Source: S34-282 sp034422075 (lineage in GTDB: Bacteria > Chloroflexota > Dehalococcoidia > Lucifugimonadales > Australimonadaceae). Taken from it: a stretch of DNA of 13,343 bases. A program made the position numbers and the translations under genes. The notes beneath the pieces were generated by a model, which was not told where the DNA came from, made no database searches, and worked only from the letters and a program-made list of their open reading frames with translations. Location of the stretch: contig DAOUJX010000013.1 of assembly GCA_034422075.1 (NCBI GenBank), positions 1 to 13,343 of the forward strand, written 5' to 3'. Positions 1 to 6,940 of this stretch are shown here, in pieces (position 1 is the first letter of the stretch; each line of letters begins with the position of its first letter).

Positions 1-2
1 GC

Positions 3-1262
3 GCCAACGGATTCCCCGTCGACGCGGTCGCGCAAGCGGTGGCGACAACGAGGAAGGTAGGGCTCGGCGTCATGGGCTGGCACGATGCACTCATCCGCCT
101 CGACATCCCGTATGCGAGCGACCGGGCGCTGACTCTAGCGCACGACGTCATGGGGCGCATCAATGAGGCTGCGGCCGAAGTTTCGGCGGAACTGGCGCAT
201 GCGCGCGGAGCGTATCCCGCATCCCGCGACAGGCGCTACCGGAACGCAACGCGGACGTGCATCGCGCCCACGGGCACCATCAGCGCCATCGCCGGCTGTT
301 CATCCGGCATCGAGCCGCTGTTTGCGCTCGCATTCGTCAAGAACGTCCTCGACGGCCAAAGGCTCAGTGAGATCAACCCCTACTTCGAACGCGTTGCTCG
401 CCAGAGGGGGTTCTGGAGCGAGGAGTTGATGCGTGAGGTGGTGCGTACCGGTTCCGTCCAGCACATCCACGATGTCCCTGATGACGTCAAGGCACTCTTC
501 GCCACGGCGATGGAGATTCCCTACGAGGCCCATGTGCGCATGCAAGCGGCCTTCCAAGCACACACCGACCTCGCCGTCTCCAAGACCATCAACATGCCCA
601 GCGACGCGACGCGCGACGACGTCGAGCGTGCCTACGCGCTGGCATACTCGCTCGGCTGTACGGGCATCACCGTCTACCGCGACGGCAGCAAACCGACCCA
701 GGTGCTGGAGACGGGTGAGCGCGCCGCGGCACCAAGCGCGGAGCTCGCTAAGCGCGAGCGTCCCAAGACCATCATGGGTGTAACCGAACGAGTGCGCACC
801 GCGCACGGCAACGCCTACGTCACCGTTAACTTCGACGCATCGGGCCAGCCTTTCGAGGTGTTCACCGCCATCGGCAAGGCGGGCAGCGCAGATCAGGCCT
901 ACTTGGAGGCGATCTCGCGCCTCATCTCGCTCAGCCTGCGCTCAGGGGTTTCCGTCACGGAGATCATCAATCAATTGCGTGGCATCACGAGTGATCCGGT
1001 TTGGGATGGAGGGCAACTAGTCACCTCCGCACCCGACGCCGTAGCACGCGTGCTCGCGATGCACGCGCTCGGTGCAGGCGAGACGGACGGCGAGCAGCGT
1101 CTCATGCGCGCATACGCCGCCCAAACCGCGCTCCCTATGGACGTTGGCGCAAGGCCCGAGATGCTCGCGGGCCAAGGCCGCTGCCCTCTGTGCAACGGCG
1201 CCCTGGTGCGCCGAGAAGGCTGCGTCGCCTGCCCCAGTTGCGGCTGGGATAGGTGCGAGTAG
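3..1262 (+). CDS. nrdJ: Adenosylcobalamin-dependent (class II) ribonucleotide reductase, C-terminal part
   Basis: The frame is open at the left edge, so only the last 419 residues are present. Class II reductases convert ribonucleotides to deoxyribonucleotides in the cytoplasm using adenosylcobalamin, without a separate radical-generating subunit. Family marks seen are KVGLGVMGW near the left edge, PTGTIS followed by SGIEPLFAL around bases 267-325, and LGCTGITVYRDGSK around 653-695. A TSCPD-type accessory domain follows (about 740-1080). At the end is a cysteine-rich knuckle, CPLC then CVACPSCGWDRC (about 1182-1257), typical of the NrdJ tail; such C-terminal cysteines are thought to relay electrons to the active site. 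The frame ends in TAG. The apparent GTG start at base 39 is an artefact of the window edge, because conserved sequence continues upstream of it. No frameshift is seen. Identification is firm. Confidence 0.96.
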   Translation, partial: ANGFPVDAVAQAVATTRKVGLGVMGWHDALIRLDIPYASDRALTLAHDVMGRINEAAAEVSAELAHARGAYPASRDRRYRNATRTCIAPTGTISAIAGCSSGIEPLFALAFVKNVLDGQRLSEINPYFERVARQRGFWSEELMREVVRTGSVQHIHDVPDDVKALFATAMEIPYEAHVRMQAAFQAHTDLAVSKTINMPSDATRDDVERAYALAYSLGCTGITVYRDGSKPTQVLETGERAAAPSAELAKRERPKTIMGVTERVRTAHGNAYVTVNFDASGQPFEVFTAIGKAGSADQAYLEAISRLISLSLRSGVSVTEIINQLRGITSDPVWDGGQLVTSAPDAVARVLAMHALGAGETDGEQRLMRAYAAQTALPMDVGARPEMLAGQGRCPLCNGALVRREGCVACPSCGWDRCE

Positions 1263-1324
1263 ACGCTCCCGCCGCTTCCTGGTCCCTCTCTAGTCATTTC
1301 CGCGTAGACGAACTCCGGGCCCTG

Positions 1325-1351
1325 GCGCGGCGCGCCCCTTAGACGCCGCGC
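1325..1351 (+). terminator. Possible nrdJ terminator hairpin without T-tract
   Basis: GCGCGGCG (1325-1332) and CGCCGCGC (1344-1351) form an 8-bp perfect stem with an 11-base loop, 60 bases after the nrdJ stop. No T-run follows, so it is at best a weak or factor-dependent terminator or a processing hairpin. Confidence 0.3.
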
Positions 1352-1399
1352 GTGCCGATCCGGTTATCACGGCTCCAACCCTGTTATCTGGAGGCTTGC

Positions 1400-1822
1400 A
1401 TGAGTGACCGGTTCCGTTGGCTGCTGGATGCCGATATCTGCCCGATGCGGAGCCATACGATGGACGTGGTCCACGTGCGGAGCATCGCGCGGACGCCTGG
1501 CGTCGTCGGCATTACGCAAGCATTGATCCTCAGCAGAGCACTGGTGACATGCAACCAGGGCTTTCGGGGTAGTTGGCGAGTTCCGGGCGGCCACCCCGGT
1601 ATCGTCATCTTTGCATCTCCGCCGCTCGACGGACCGGAAGTCGAGCGCAACCTCTTCCACTTGGAGTTGCGATTGCAGCAGTACGAGTTGTCGCTGGACA
1701 ACAACCGATTTGTCTTGGAGGGCGATCACAAGGTCACGAGGCTGACCGACGACGGCCGCGAGGTAGCCCTCGATCCATGGCGGTTGGTGACCATCGCCGC
1801 GACCTCTATCGCGCGCACCTAG
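1400..1822 (+). CDS. DUF5615-like (PIN-like) small protein, possibly degenerate
   Basis: A 140-residue protein. The ATG at 1400 is chosen because GGAGG (1390-1394) sits five bases upstream; the frame is open further 5' without a ribosome site. The first half follows the DUF5615/Mut7-C-like PIN-fold pattern: WLLDADI at residues 7-13, DVVHVRS about ten residues later, then RALVTCNQGF and GGHPGIVIF. In the family the usual text is LLDxDl, DVxxVRe, lvTxDxdF and hGIV. Here the acidic residue of lvTxDxdF is asparagine (TCNQGF), and the middle region lacks the usual aspartate, so nuclease activity is doubtful. Family members are often toxin-like partners of small antitoxins, but no antitoxin gene is visible beside it. 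It stands alone between nrdJ and a strong terminator. Family placement is by motif reading only. Confidence 0.7.
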   Translation: MSDRFRWLLDADICPMRSHTMDVVHVRSIARTPGVVGITQALILSRALVTCNQGFRGSWRVPGGHPGIVIFASPPLDGPEVERNLFHLELRLQQYELSLDNNRFVLEGDHKVTRLTDDGREVALDPWRLVTIAATSIART

Positions 1823-1951
1823 GAGGCGCGCCACTCATACCTACACGTCCCGACCCTGAGCCGGGACTCCCGGGCCGCCCTTCTCCCCAAAGGGTGTCCC
1901 TCGTTCCCTCCTCCGCAGGCCCCTTCCGACGCGCCACGGGAGTGGGCCACT

Positions 1952-1984
1952 GGGCCCCGACGGCACTGCCTCGGGGCCCTTTTT
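1952..1984 (+). terminator. Strong intrinsic terminator
   Basis: GGGCCCCGA (1952-1960) pairs perfectly with TCGGGGCCC (1971-1979). An inner GGC/GCC extends the stem, and TTTTT follows (1980-1984). It ends transcription from the DUF5615-like gene and insulates the pdxA promoter just downstream. It is the only classic hairpin-plus-T-run in the left half. Confidence 0.88.
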
Positions 1985-2032
1985 CTACCCACTATATCCC
2001 TCAACAAAAAGAGGAACTCGCGAGGGCGGCGC

Positions 2033-2048
2033 TATACTAAGCGGTGCT
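2033..2048 (+). promoter_or_regulatory. pdxA promoter -10 element, probably leaderless
   Basis: TATACT (2033-2038) lies only ten bases before the pdxA ATG at 2049. Transcription would start about seven bases after the hexamer, at or within a few bases of the ATG, leaving no room for a ribosome-binding site. No convincing -35 hexamer is seen at 16-18 bases upstream. The same geometry recurs at lctP and metF. Confidence 0.55.
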
Positions 2049-3059
2049 ATGACCGACACCCCCACGGTAGCGGTAACGCTGGGTGACCCTGTTGGAATTG
2101 GCCCGGAGGTCGTTGCCAAGGCGCTGGCCGACCCATCGCTGCGGACGCGGTGCAACCTCGTCGTGGTCGGCGACCCAGAGGTGCTGGAGCTGGCGCTGCG
2201 GCAGTGGGGCGATGGCTTGCATGCTGCTCCGATGCCTGCGCCTGGCGCATGGCCTGACCCCACCTCCGTGCCCGTCATCGACGCGCTGGATGACGGCGAC
2301 CTGAAGTCGCTTCCGCTGGGGCAGCTTTCGGCCGCCGCGGGGCGGGCCGGCGTGGTGTGGGCCAAGCACGCAGCCGAACTGGCATGGCATGGGGAAGTGA
2401 ACGCCGTCGCAACGGCGCCGATCAACAAGGAGGCGGCGCATCTGGCCGGCTACGAGGCCGTCGGCCATATGGAGATATATCAGGAGATGACGAAAGCGGC
2501 GCAGGTGGCGACGATGCTACTGACCGATGGGTTGCGCGTCGTCCACCTCACGACGCACCGATCGCTGCGCATAGCGTGCGACTACGTAACGCGCGAGAAC
2601 GTGCTGGCTAAGTTGCGGCTCACGGATGAGTTGTTCAAGGCGCAGGGCTTCGAGCGCCCCCGCATCGGCGTAGCCGCGCTCAACCCGCATGGAGGTGAGG
2701 GTGGGCTGCTGGGGCGCGAGGATGCGGAGGAGATAGCGCCGGCGGTCGAGGATGCGCGCGCGGAGGGCATCGAAGCAATCGGCCCCGTCCCCGCCGACAG
2801 CGTGTTTACCCAGGCCATCGATGGCCGCTACCACGCGGTGCTTGCGATGTACCACGATCAGGGACACATCGCCGTCAAGGTCCACGGTTGGGAGCGGAGC
2901 GTTACGATGAACCTGGGGCTGCCGTTCCTGCGTACCTCTGTCGACCACGGTACGGCGTTCGACATTGCGGGCAAGGGCATTGCCAACGCAAGCGGCATGG
3001 CGAGCGCTATACGGCTCGCTGCGAATGCTGCGTCGGGTCGCGGGCTGGTGCTCGAATGA
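2049..3059 (+). CDS. pdxA: 4-hydroxythreonine-4-phosphate dehydrogenase (PdxA family)
   Basis: This 336-residue cytoplasmic protein has the usual PdxA length. PdxA oxidises 4-phosphohydroxy-L-threonine with NAD in the DXP-dependent route to pyridoxal phosphate; close PdxA2 relatives act on phosphorylated four-carbon sugar acids. Motifs seen: TLGDPVGIGPE (residues 10-20), APINKEA (123-129), and TSVDHGTAFDIAGKG (296-310). The three metal-binding histidines are in LTTH (170), NPH (214) and YHDQGH (269). The substrate-loop motif usually written GHTE is GHME here (139-142). Together with MYHDQGHIAVKVHGW this leaves PdxA2-like specificity possible. The start at 2049 is set by the first ATG after the -10 box. 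It is the first gene of a pdxA-proC-yggT operon, and its TGA overlaps the proC start. Family assignment is firm; exact substrate is less so. Confidence 0.9.
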   Translation: MTDTPTVAVTLGDPVGIGPEVVAKALADPSLRTRCNLVVVGDPEVLELALRQWGDGLHAAPMPAPGAWPDPTSVPVIDALDDGDLKSLPLGQLSAAAGRAGVVWAKHAAELAWHGEVNAVATAPINKEAAHLAGYEAVGHMEIYQEMTKAAQVATMLLTDGLRVVHLTTHRSLRIACDYVTRENVLAKLRLTDELFKAQGFERPRIGVAALNPHGGEGGLLGREDAEEIAPAVEDARAEGIEAIGPVPADSVFTQAIDGRYHAVLAMYHDQGHIAVKVHGWERSVTMNLGLPFLRTSVDHGTAFDIAGKGIANASGMASAIRLAANAASGRGLVLE

Positions 3060-3883
3060 GTGCCGCTGCCCGCGTCCCAAATGCCGCATTCATTGGCGGG
3101 GGCGTGATGGCGGAGGCGATGCTGCAACGCACGCTCGCCGACGGCATCCTTTCCGCCGACAATGCCATCGTCGCCGAGCCGATTACGGTTCGGCGCGAGC
3201 ACCTTCACGCAACCTACGGTGTTGCCGTAACGGAGTCCAACGCCGAGGCCGCGAACGGCGCGCGGCTCGTGGTGCTCGCCGTCAAGCCGCAATCGTTCGA
3301 CGAGGTGGCAGCTGACCTCGCCGGGTCGCTAAGGGAGGGGCAGATTGCTGTCTCCATCATGGCGGGCGTACCCCTCGCTGCGCTCACCGAGCGGCTGCGC
3401 CACGACTCAGCCGTGCGTGTGATGCCGAATACTCCGGCGCGCATCGGTCACGGTATGTCGGTCTGGACGGCCACCGCCCCGGTCGAGGTCGGTGCGCGGG
3501 CGCAGGTGGCGGCAATGCTCGATGCGCTCGGCGAGCACTGGTATGTCGACGACGAGGACTTCATCGACAAGGCAACGGCCATCTCAGGTAGCGGGCCTGC
3601 GTACGTCTTCCGCTTCGTGGAGGCGCTGCTGGATGCCGCCGTCGGCATGGGAATTCCGAGGGAGCCGGCTCGTCTGATGGTCGCACAGACGGTCGCGGGC
3701 GCTGCTCGGCTTGCTGCCGAGTCAGGCGAATCGCCTGCGCGCTTACGCGAGATGGTCACTTCCCGCGGCGGGACGACGGAGCGGGCTCTTGAGATGCTGG
3801 AAGCGCAGGGATTCGGGCCAATGATGGCAATGGCCGCACAAGCCGCCTATGAGCGCGCCAAGGAATTGGGGGGGCGAAGCTGA
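3056..3883 (+). CDS. proC: Pyrroline-5-carboxylate reductase
   Basis: This protein makes proline from pyrroline-5-carboxylate with NAD(P)H, the last step of proline synthesis. It has 275 residues, the normal family length. Domain order is an N-terminal Rossmann fold with FIGGGVMAEAM (12-22), AVKPQ (75-79) and RVMPNTPARIG (121-131), then the helical dimerisation domain with ISGSGPAY (176-183) and TSRGGTTERALE (235-246). The ATG at 3056 overlaps the pdxA stop as ATGA, which indicates translational coupling. The frame is open further upstream, but that sequence lies inside pdxA and is low-complexity shadow. The stop TGA shares its last base with the yggT ATG. ProC next to YggT is a widely seen pairing. 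Identification is firm. Confidence 0.95.
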   Translation: MSAAARVPNAAFIGGGVMAEAMLQRTLADGILSADNAIVAEPITVRREHLHATYGVAVTESNAEAANGARLVVLAVKPQSFDEVAADLAGSLREGQIAVSIMAGVPLAALTERLRHDSAVRVMPNTPARIGHGMSVWTATAPVEVGARAQVAAMLDALGEHWYVDDEDFIDKATAISGSGPAYVFRFVEALLDAAVGMGIPREPARLMVAQTVAGAARLAAESGESPARLREMVTSRGGTTERALEMLEAQGFGPMMAMAAQAAYERAKELGGRS

Positions 3884-4152
3884 TGGACTTCCTAATTGCC
3901 GTCATCGACCGATTGCTGCTTGTCGTCTGGATACTGCTGCTGATACGTGTGGTGCTATCGTGGATCGTCGTCTTGGGCGGCGTGCGCAATGAGTTCCTTA
4001 TGCGCCTAAACTACGCCGTGGTTGTGATGACTGAGCCGATGCTTGCGCCCATCCGCCGCATGCTGCCACAGACGGGGGCAGCCGACTTCTCGGTGCTTAT
4101 TGCCTTCGTCCTCATCCTGTTCGTCCGGCTTGCCATAAGCAGGATAAGTTAG
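3883..4152 (+). CDS. yggT: YggT family membrane protein
   Basis: An 89-residue integral membrane protein of the YggT/YlmG type. Two hydrophobic spans are seen, roughly residues 8-33 (LLLVVWILLLIRVVLSWIV) and 68-85 (FSVLIAFVLILFVRLAI). They flank the short conserved segment TEPMLAPIRRMLP (about 50-62), the family hallmark. Relatives have been linked to cell division, plastid nucleoid or membrane organisation and osmotic stress, but the molecular function is not settled. It starts at the ATG sharing one base with the proC stop, so it is very probably co-translated. It ends the forward operon, facing the convergent lactate permease cluster. Confidence 0.92.
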   Translation: MDFLIAVIDRLLLVVWILLLIRVVLSWIVVLGGVRNEFLMRLNYAVVVMTEPMLAPIRRMLPQTGAADFSVLIAFVLILFVRLAISRIS

Positions 4153-4178
4153 GCATTTGCCGATAGGTTTGTAGGAAG

Positions 4179-4192
4179 CCCCCTTATGGGGG
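4179..4192. terminator. Small G/C hairpin between convergent genes
   Basis: CCCCC-TTAT-GGGGG, 26 bases after yggT. GGAA (4174-4177) and TTCC (4201-4204) could extend it imperfectly. There is no T-run on either side. It may serve both the yggT operon and the minus-strand permease cluster, but evidence is weak. Confidence 0.3.
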
Positions 4193-4210
4193 AGAGAGGT
4201 TTCCGGTCCC

Positions 4211-4375
4211 CTAGTATGCCGCTACGGCCAGTGTGCTGACCGCCGCAGTGTAGGACAGTGCCGCCAAGGTGAGAGGCGCGCTGTCAAGCGTGACGGTGGC
4301 CACGAACAGGAAGGGCAGCGCCAAAGCCACCCCGACCAAGGTGGCGTGCTGCAGGTGGATGCGGTAGCGGGTCAT
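4211..4375 (-). CDS. Small two-helix membrane protein coupled to lactate permease
   Basis: This 54-residue frame was found by reading the minus strand past the permease stop. It starts MTRYRIHLQHATLVG and ends with a TAG at 4211-4213. Two hydrophobic stretches, residues about 12-30 (LVGVALALPFLFVATVTL) and 35-53 (PLTLAALSYTAAVSTLAVAA), predict a helical hairpin. The short basic N terminus (TRYRIH) would favour the cytoplasmic side. Its ATG (4375-4373) overlaps the permease TGA (4374-4372) as ATGA, the hallmark of translational coupling. No named family is recognised. Small two-helix subunits accompany several secondary transporters, for example the short DUF4212-type partners of sodium-solute symporters. 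By analogy this may be a permease accessory subunit, which is inference from context and topology only. Confidence 0.68.
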   Translation of the reverse strand: MTRYRIHLQHATLVGVALALPFLFVATVTLDSAPLTLAALSYTAAVSTLAVAAY

Positions 4376-5988
4376 CTTGTCCATGAGGGTATCAACTGGA
4401 TGAGTATTAGCGCCTCAATGCCAGTCAGGGCGGCCAAGCCGAGGATGTAGGGCACGATGGTGCGCATGATCTCATGCTCCCGCCCGGCGAGCCCCGCGAT
4501 TGCCGCGCCGACGAGCACCTTTGCCGGGGCCATAGACGAGCCAACGGATGCGCCGATGGACTGGACGCTCGCGATGGTCACCTCGCCGATGCCGAGGCTG
4601 CGTGCCGTCTCCACTTGTAGAATGCCGAAGAGAACGTTGGAGTTGGTATTGCTGCCCGTCATGAAGGAGCCGAGCACGCCAATGAAGGGCGACACAAGAG
4701 GAAACACGGGACCGGATGCTCGCGCGACACCCTCCGCCAGCAGCCCGGTGAGGCCGGTGTCGGCCATGACCACGGCCATCATCACCATCGTGCCGACGCC
4801 GACGGTGGTGGCGATGGATTGCGTGTAGGTTAGGCGAGCGGTCTCCCACGCCACGCCGTGCTTCCAGTGGCCGCGCACCACTAGCACCACCATCGTGAGC
4901 GCCACTGAAGTGACGATGAGCGGCGCGGGATGGTTCAGCAGGCGAATGATGGCATAGTCGGCGGCCGGCGGTACGACAAAGCCGTCCGCGGTCACAAATC
5001 CAGGGTAGTCGAGCCCCCAGCCCAACGAAGAGGCGGCGCTCTTGATGGGGCCAATCTGCGAGATAATGCTGAGCGTCACCAGCAGGTAGTAGGGCAAGAA
5101 GCCTAGGTGGAAGCTCATGCGCCCGCGCTCACTGGACGCATCGGGCGTTCCTTCAGGGATTGCGCCGCCGGACACGGGTGCGGGTACGGCGCGAGCCCTG
5201 AGTAGCCGCGTGCGCGCCCCTAGGGCGATGCCGACGATGGCGGCCATCCCAGGCACGGAAGACGCTACCTGCGGCGCGCCTGCCTCCGCCATGGCCCACA
5301 TCACCAGCGCCATCACGCTGCCGACGGCGAGGATGAGCGGAGCGCCTCGCCTCGCTGCCCCGAGGCCGCCCTGAATGTGCGCTACGAGGAAGCCGGAGGC
5401 GACCGTCACCGCGGCAAACAGTAGCGCCATGTGTGGACCTATAGTGTCGCCAGGAATGCCGGTCACCAGTTGGATGGTGTAGTAGGACGAGCCCATCGAG
5501 CCGAAGGTGACCGCCCACCCATGGCCGACCAACACCATCGCGGCGGCGCGTGCGGGCGCGAAACCCATCATCACTAGCAGCGGGGTTGCTACGGCGACAG
5601 GCACGCCGAATCCCGTCACCCCTTGGATGAAGGATGAGAAGCCCCAGCCAATGAGGAGCGCCTGACCCAGCTTGTCCTCGGTGACGCGGGCCATGGTGCG
5701 GGCAATGGCGTCGATGCCGCCCACGCGGTCGACGAGGTTGTACATGTAGACCGATGCCCAGAGGATGGTGAGGACGAAGAGGGCGAGGCTTAGGCCCTTA
5801 GCGCTTGCGATGGCGGTGCTCTGCGCACTGCCCCCAAAGTACCAGAGGGCGAGTGCGGCCGCGATAAGCCAGGAGACGGCGCCAGCGCGAGGCGCGCTCC
5901 AGCGCAAACGCATGATGGTGACCAGCAGCACCAGCACCGGCAACGAGGCCAATAGCCAGTTCAGGGGAGTGAGTGCGGGACCGGTCAT
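4372..5988 (-). CDS. lctP: L-lactate permease (LctP family)
   Basis: A 538-residue inner-membrane transporter of the lactate permease family (TC 2.A.14), taking up lactate or glycolate with protons. About a dozen or more hydrophobic spans are evident. Family marks are GFSSFIQGVTGFGVPVAV (residues 116-133), VGHGWAVTFGSMG (154-166), and near the C terminus MTGSNTNSNVLFGILQ followed by SVGSSMAPAKVLVG. The start chosen is the ATG at 5988. It opens a typical N terminus, MTGPALTPLNW, and lies nine bases after a TATGCT -10 box. The longer frame from 6027 would begin upstream of the expected transcript start and adds a polar, non-conserved stretch. Its stop overlaps a 54-residue membrane protein gene. 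It is divergent from the metF-like gene. Whether lactate is the real substrate cannot be told from sequence. Confidence 0.9.
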   Translation of the reverse strand: MTGPALTPLNWLLASLPVLVLLVTIMRLRWSAPRAGAVSWLIAAALALWYFGGSAQSTAIASAKGLSLALFVLTILWASVYMYNLVDRVGGIDAIARTMARVTEDKLGQALLIGWGFSSFIQGVTGFGVPVAVATPLLVMMGFAPARAAAMVLVGHGWAVTFGSMGSSYYTIQLVTGIPGDTIGPHMALLFAAVTVASGFLVAHIQGGLGAARRGAPLILAVGSVMALVMWAMAEAGAPQVASSVPGMAAIVGIALGARTRLLRARAVPAPVSGGAIPEGTPDASSERGRMSFHLGFLPYYLLVTLSIISQIGPIKSAASSLGWGLDYPGFVTADGFVVPPAADYAIIRLLNHPAPLIVTSVALTMVVLVVRGHWKHGVAWETARLTYTQSIATTVGVGTMVMMAVVMADTGLTGLLAEGVARASGPVFPLVSPFIGVLGSFMTGSNTNSNVLFGILQVETARSLGIGEVTIASVQSIGASVGSSMAPAKVLVGAAIAGLAGREHEIMRTIVPYILGLAALTGIEALILIQLIPSWTR

Positions 5989-5997
5989 CGAAGTGGA

Positions 5998-6043
5998 AGC
6001 ATAGGTGCGATTGGCGCGCGGGGCCAAGGGCGGCTGCTAGAAT
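5998..6043. promoter_or_regulatory. Divergent lctP / metF promoters around an inverted repeat
   Basis: Minus strand (lctP): TTGGCC (6027-6022), 18-base spacer, TATGCT (6003-5998), then nine bases to the ATG at 5988. Plus strand (metF): TAGAAT (6038-6043), nine bases to the ATG at 6053, with TTGGCG (6011-6016) as a possible -35 at a long 21-base spacing. The two -35-like hexamers are arms of an inverted repeat TTGGC-N7-GCCAA (6011-6027), so one bound protein could affect both genes. Both transcripts would be leaderless or nearly so. Confidence 0.5.
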
Positions 6044-6052
6044 CGGCCTGCG

Positions 6053-6940
6053 ATGCCTCCGTATTCCACCACACTCGCTGAGCGCCTTGCAAAGGGCGAA
6101 TTCACCGTCACACTGGAGTTGCATCCCCCGCGCGGGTTCGACATCACGTCAACGCTGGAACGGCTGCAGCCAGTGCTGCCGCACGTTGATGCGGTGAATG
6201 TGGCCGACAGTCCGCGAGCACAAGGACGGATGAGTGCGCTCGTAGCCGGCTCGCTCATCCAGACGCGGCTTGGGGTGGAGACCATCTTGCACATAGCCAT
6301 CCGCCACCGCAACTCGTTGGCGCTACACTCCGACCTGCTCGGCGCGCATGCGCTCGGTGTGCGGAATGTCTTCGTCGTCCTAGGTGACAAGCCGGCGGGC
6401 GGCGACTATCCGCTGGCGACGGTCGTTAGCGACGTGACGTCGTCGTCGCTGATTGAGCTGATGACTTCGTTCAACAGCGGTATGGGCGCGAACAGGCAGC
6501 CCATCGAAGCGCCGACATCCTTCTTCGTCGGAGCGGCGCTCAATCTGAATGCGGAGGACTTGGACGGCGAGCTGCGCGTGCTGGAGCGGAAGGTGAAGGC
6601 GGGAGCGCGCTTCTTGTTGACTCAGCCAGTCTATGACGCTGGACGCATCGAGTCGGTGGCGCAGCGACTTGGCGGCTTCCCGCTGCCCGTGCTGCTCGGC
6701 GTGCTACCGCTGCGCACGCTGCGTCACGCGACTTTCCTGCAAGAGCGCGTCCCCGGTATTGCGGTGCCGCCCGACGTGTACGAACGGCTGGAGCGCTCCA
6801 ATGACGTGGCAGCCGAGGGCATCGCGCTGAGCCAGGAGATCATCAACGCCGCGCGCAGCCGCATAGCGGGTGCCTACTTCATGCCGCCGTTCGAGCGCTA
6901 CGCCATCGTGCAAGAGGTCATGGCTGCGGTGGCACGTTAG
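6053..6940 (+). CDS. metF: Methylenetetrahydrofolate reductase (MetF family)
   Basis: A 295-residue protein with the length of a stand-alone MetF. MetF reduces 5,10-methylene-tetrahydrofolate to 5-methyl-tetrahydrofolate using FAD, supplying methyl groups for methionine synthesis or, in some anaerobes, the acetyl-CoA pathway. Seen: LELHPPRGFD (21-30), where Glu22 matches the catalytic glutamate of the usual FEFFPPR motif; GVRNVFVVLGDKP (102-114) in the FAD/folate-binding barrel; and AGARFLLTQPVYD (183-195), matching AGAdfiiTQlfFD. The C-terminal FMPPFERYAIVQEVM resembles the reductase half of the bifunctional YitJ type more than E. coli MetF. The ATG at 6053 is the first after the -10 box TAGAAT. 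The last 22 bases overlap, in antisense, the 3' end of the integrase frame in the present integrated arrangement. Confidence 0.88.
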   Translation: MPPYSTTLAERLAKGEFTVTLELHPPRGFDITSTLERLQPVLPHVDAVNVADSPRAQGRMSALVAGSLIQTRLGVETILHIAIRHRNSLALHSDLLGAHALGVRNVFVVLGDKPAGGDYPLATVVSDVTSSSLIELMTSFNSGMGANRQPIEAPTSFFVGAALNLNAEDLDGELRVLERKVKAGARFLLTQPVYDAGRIESVAQRLGGFPLPVLLGVLPLRTLRHATFLQERVPGIAVPPDVYERLERSNDVAAEGIALSQEIINAARSRIAGAYFMPPFERYAIVQEVMAAVAR

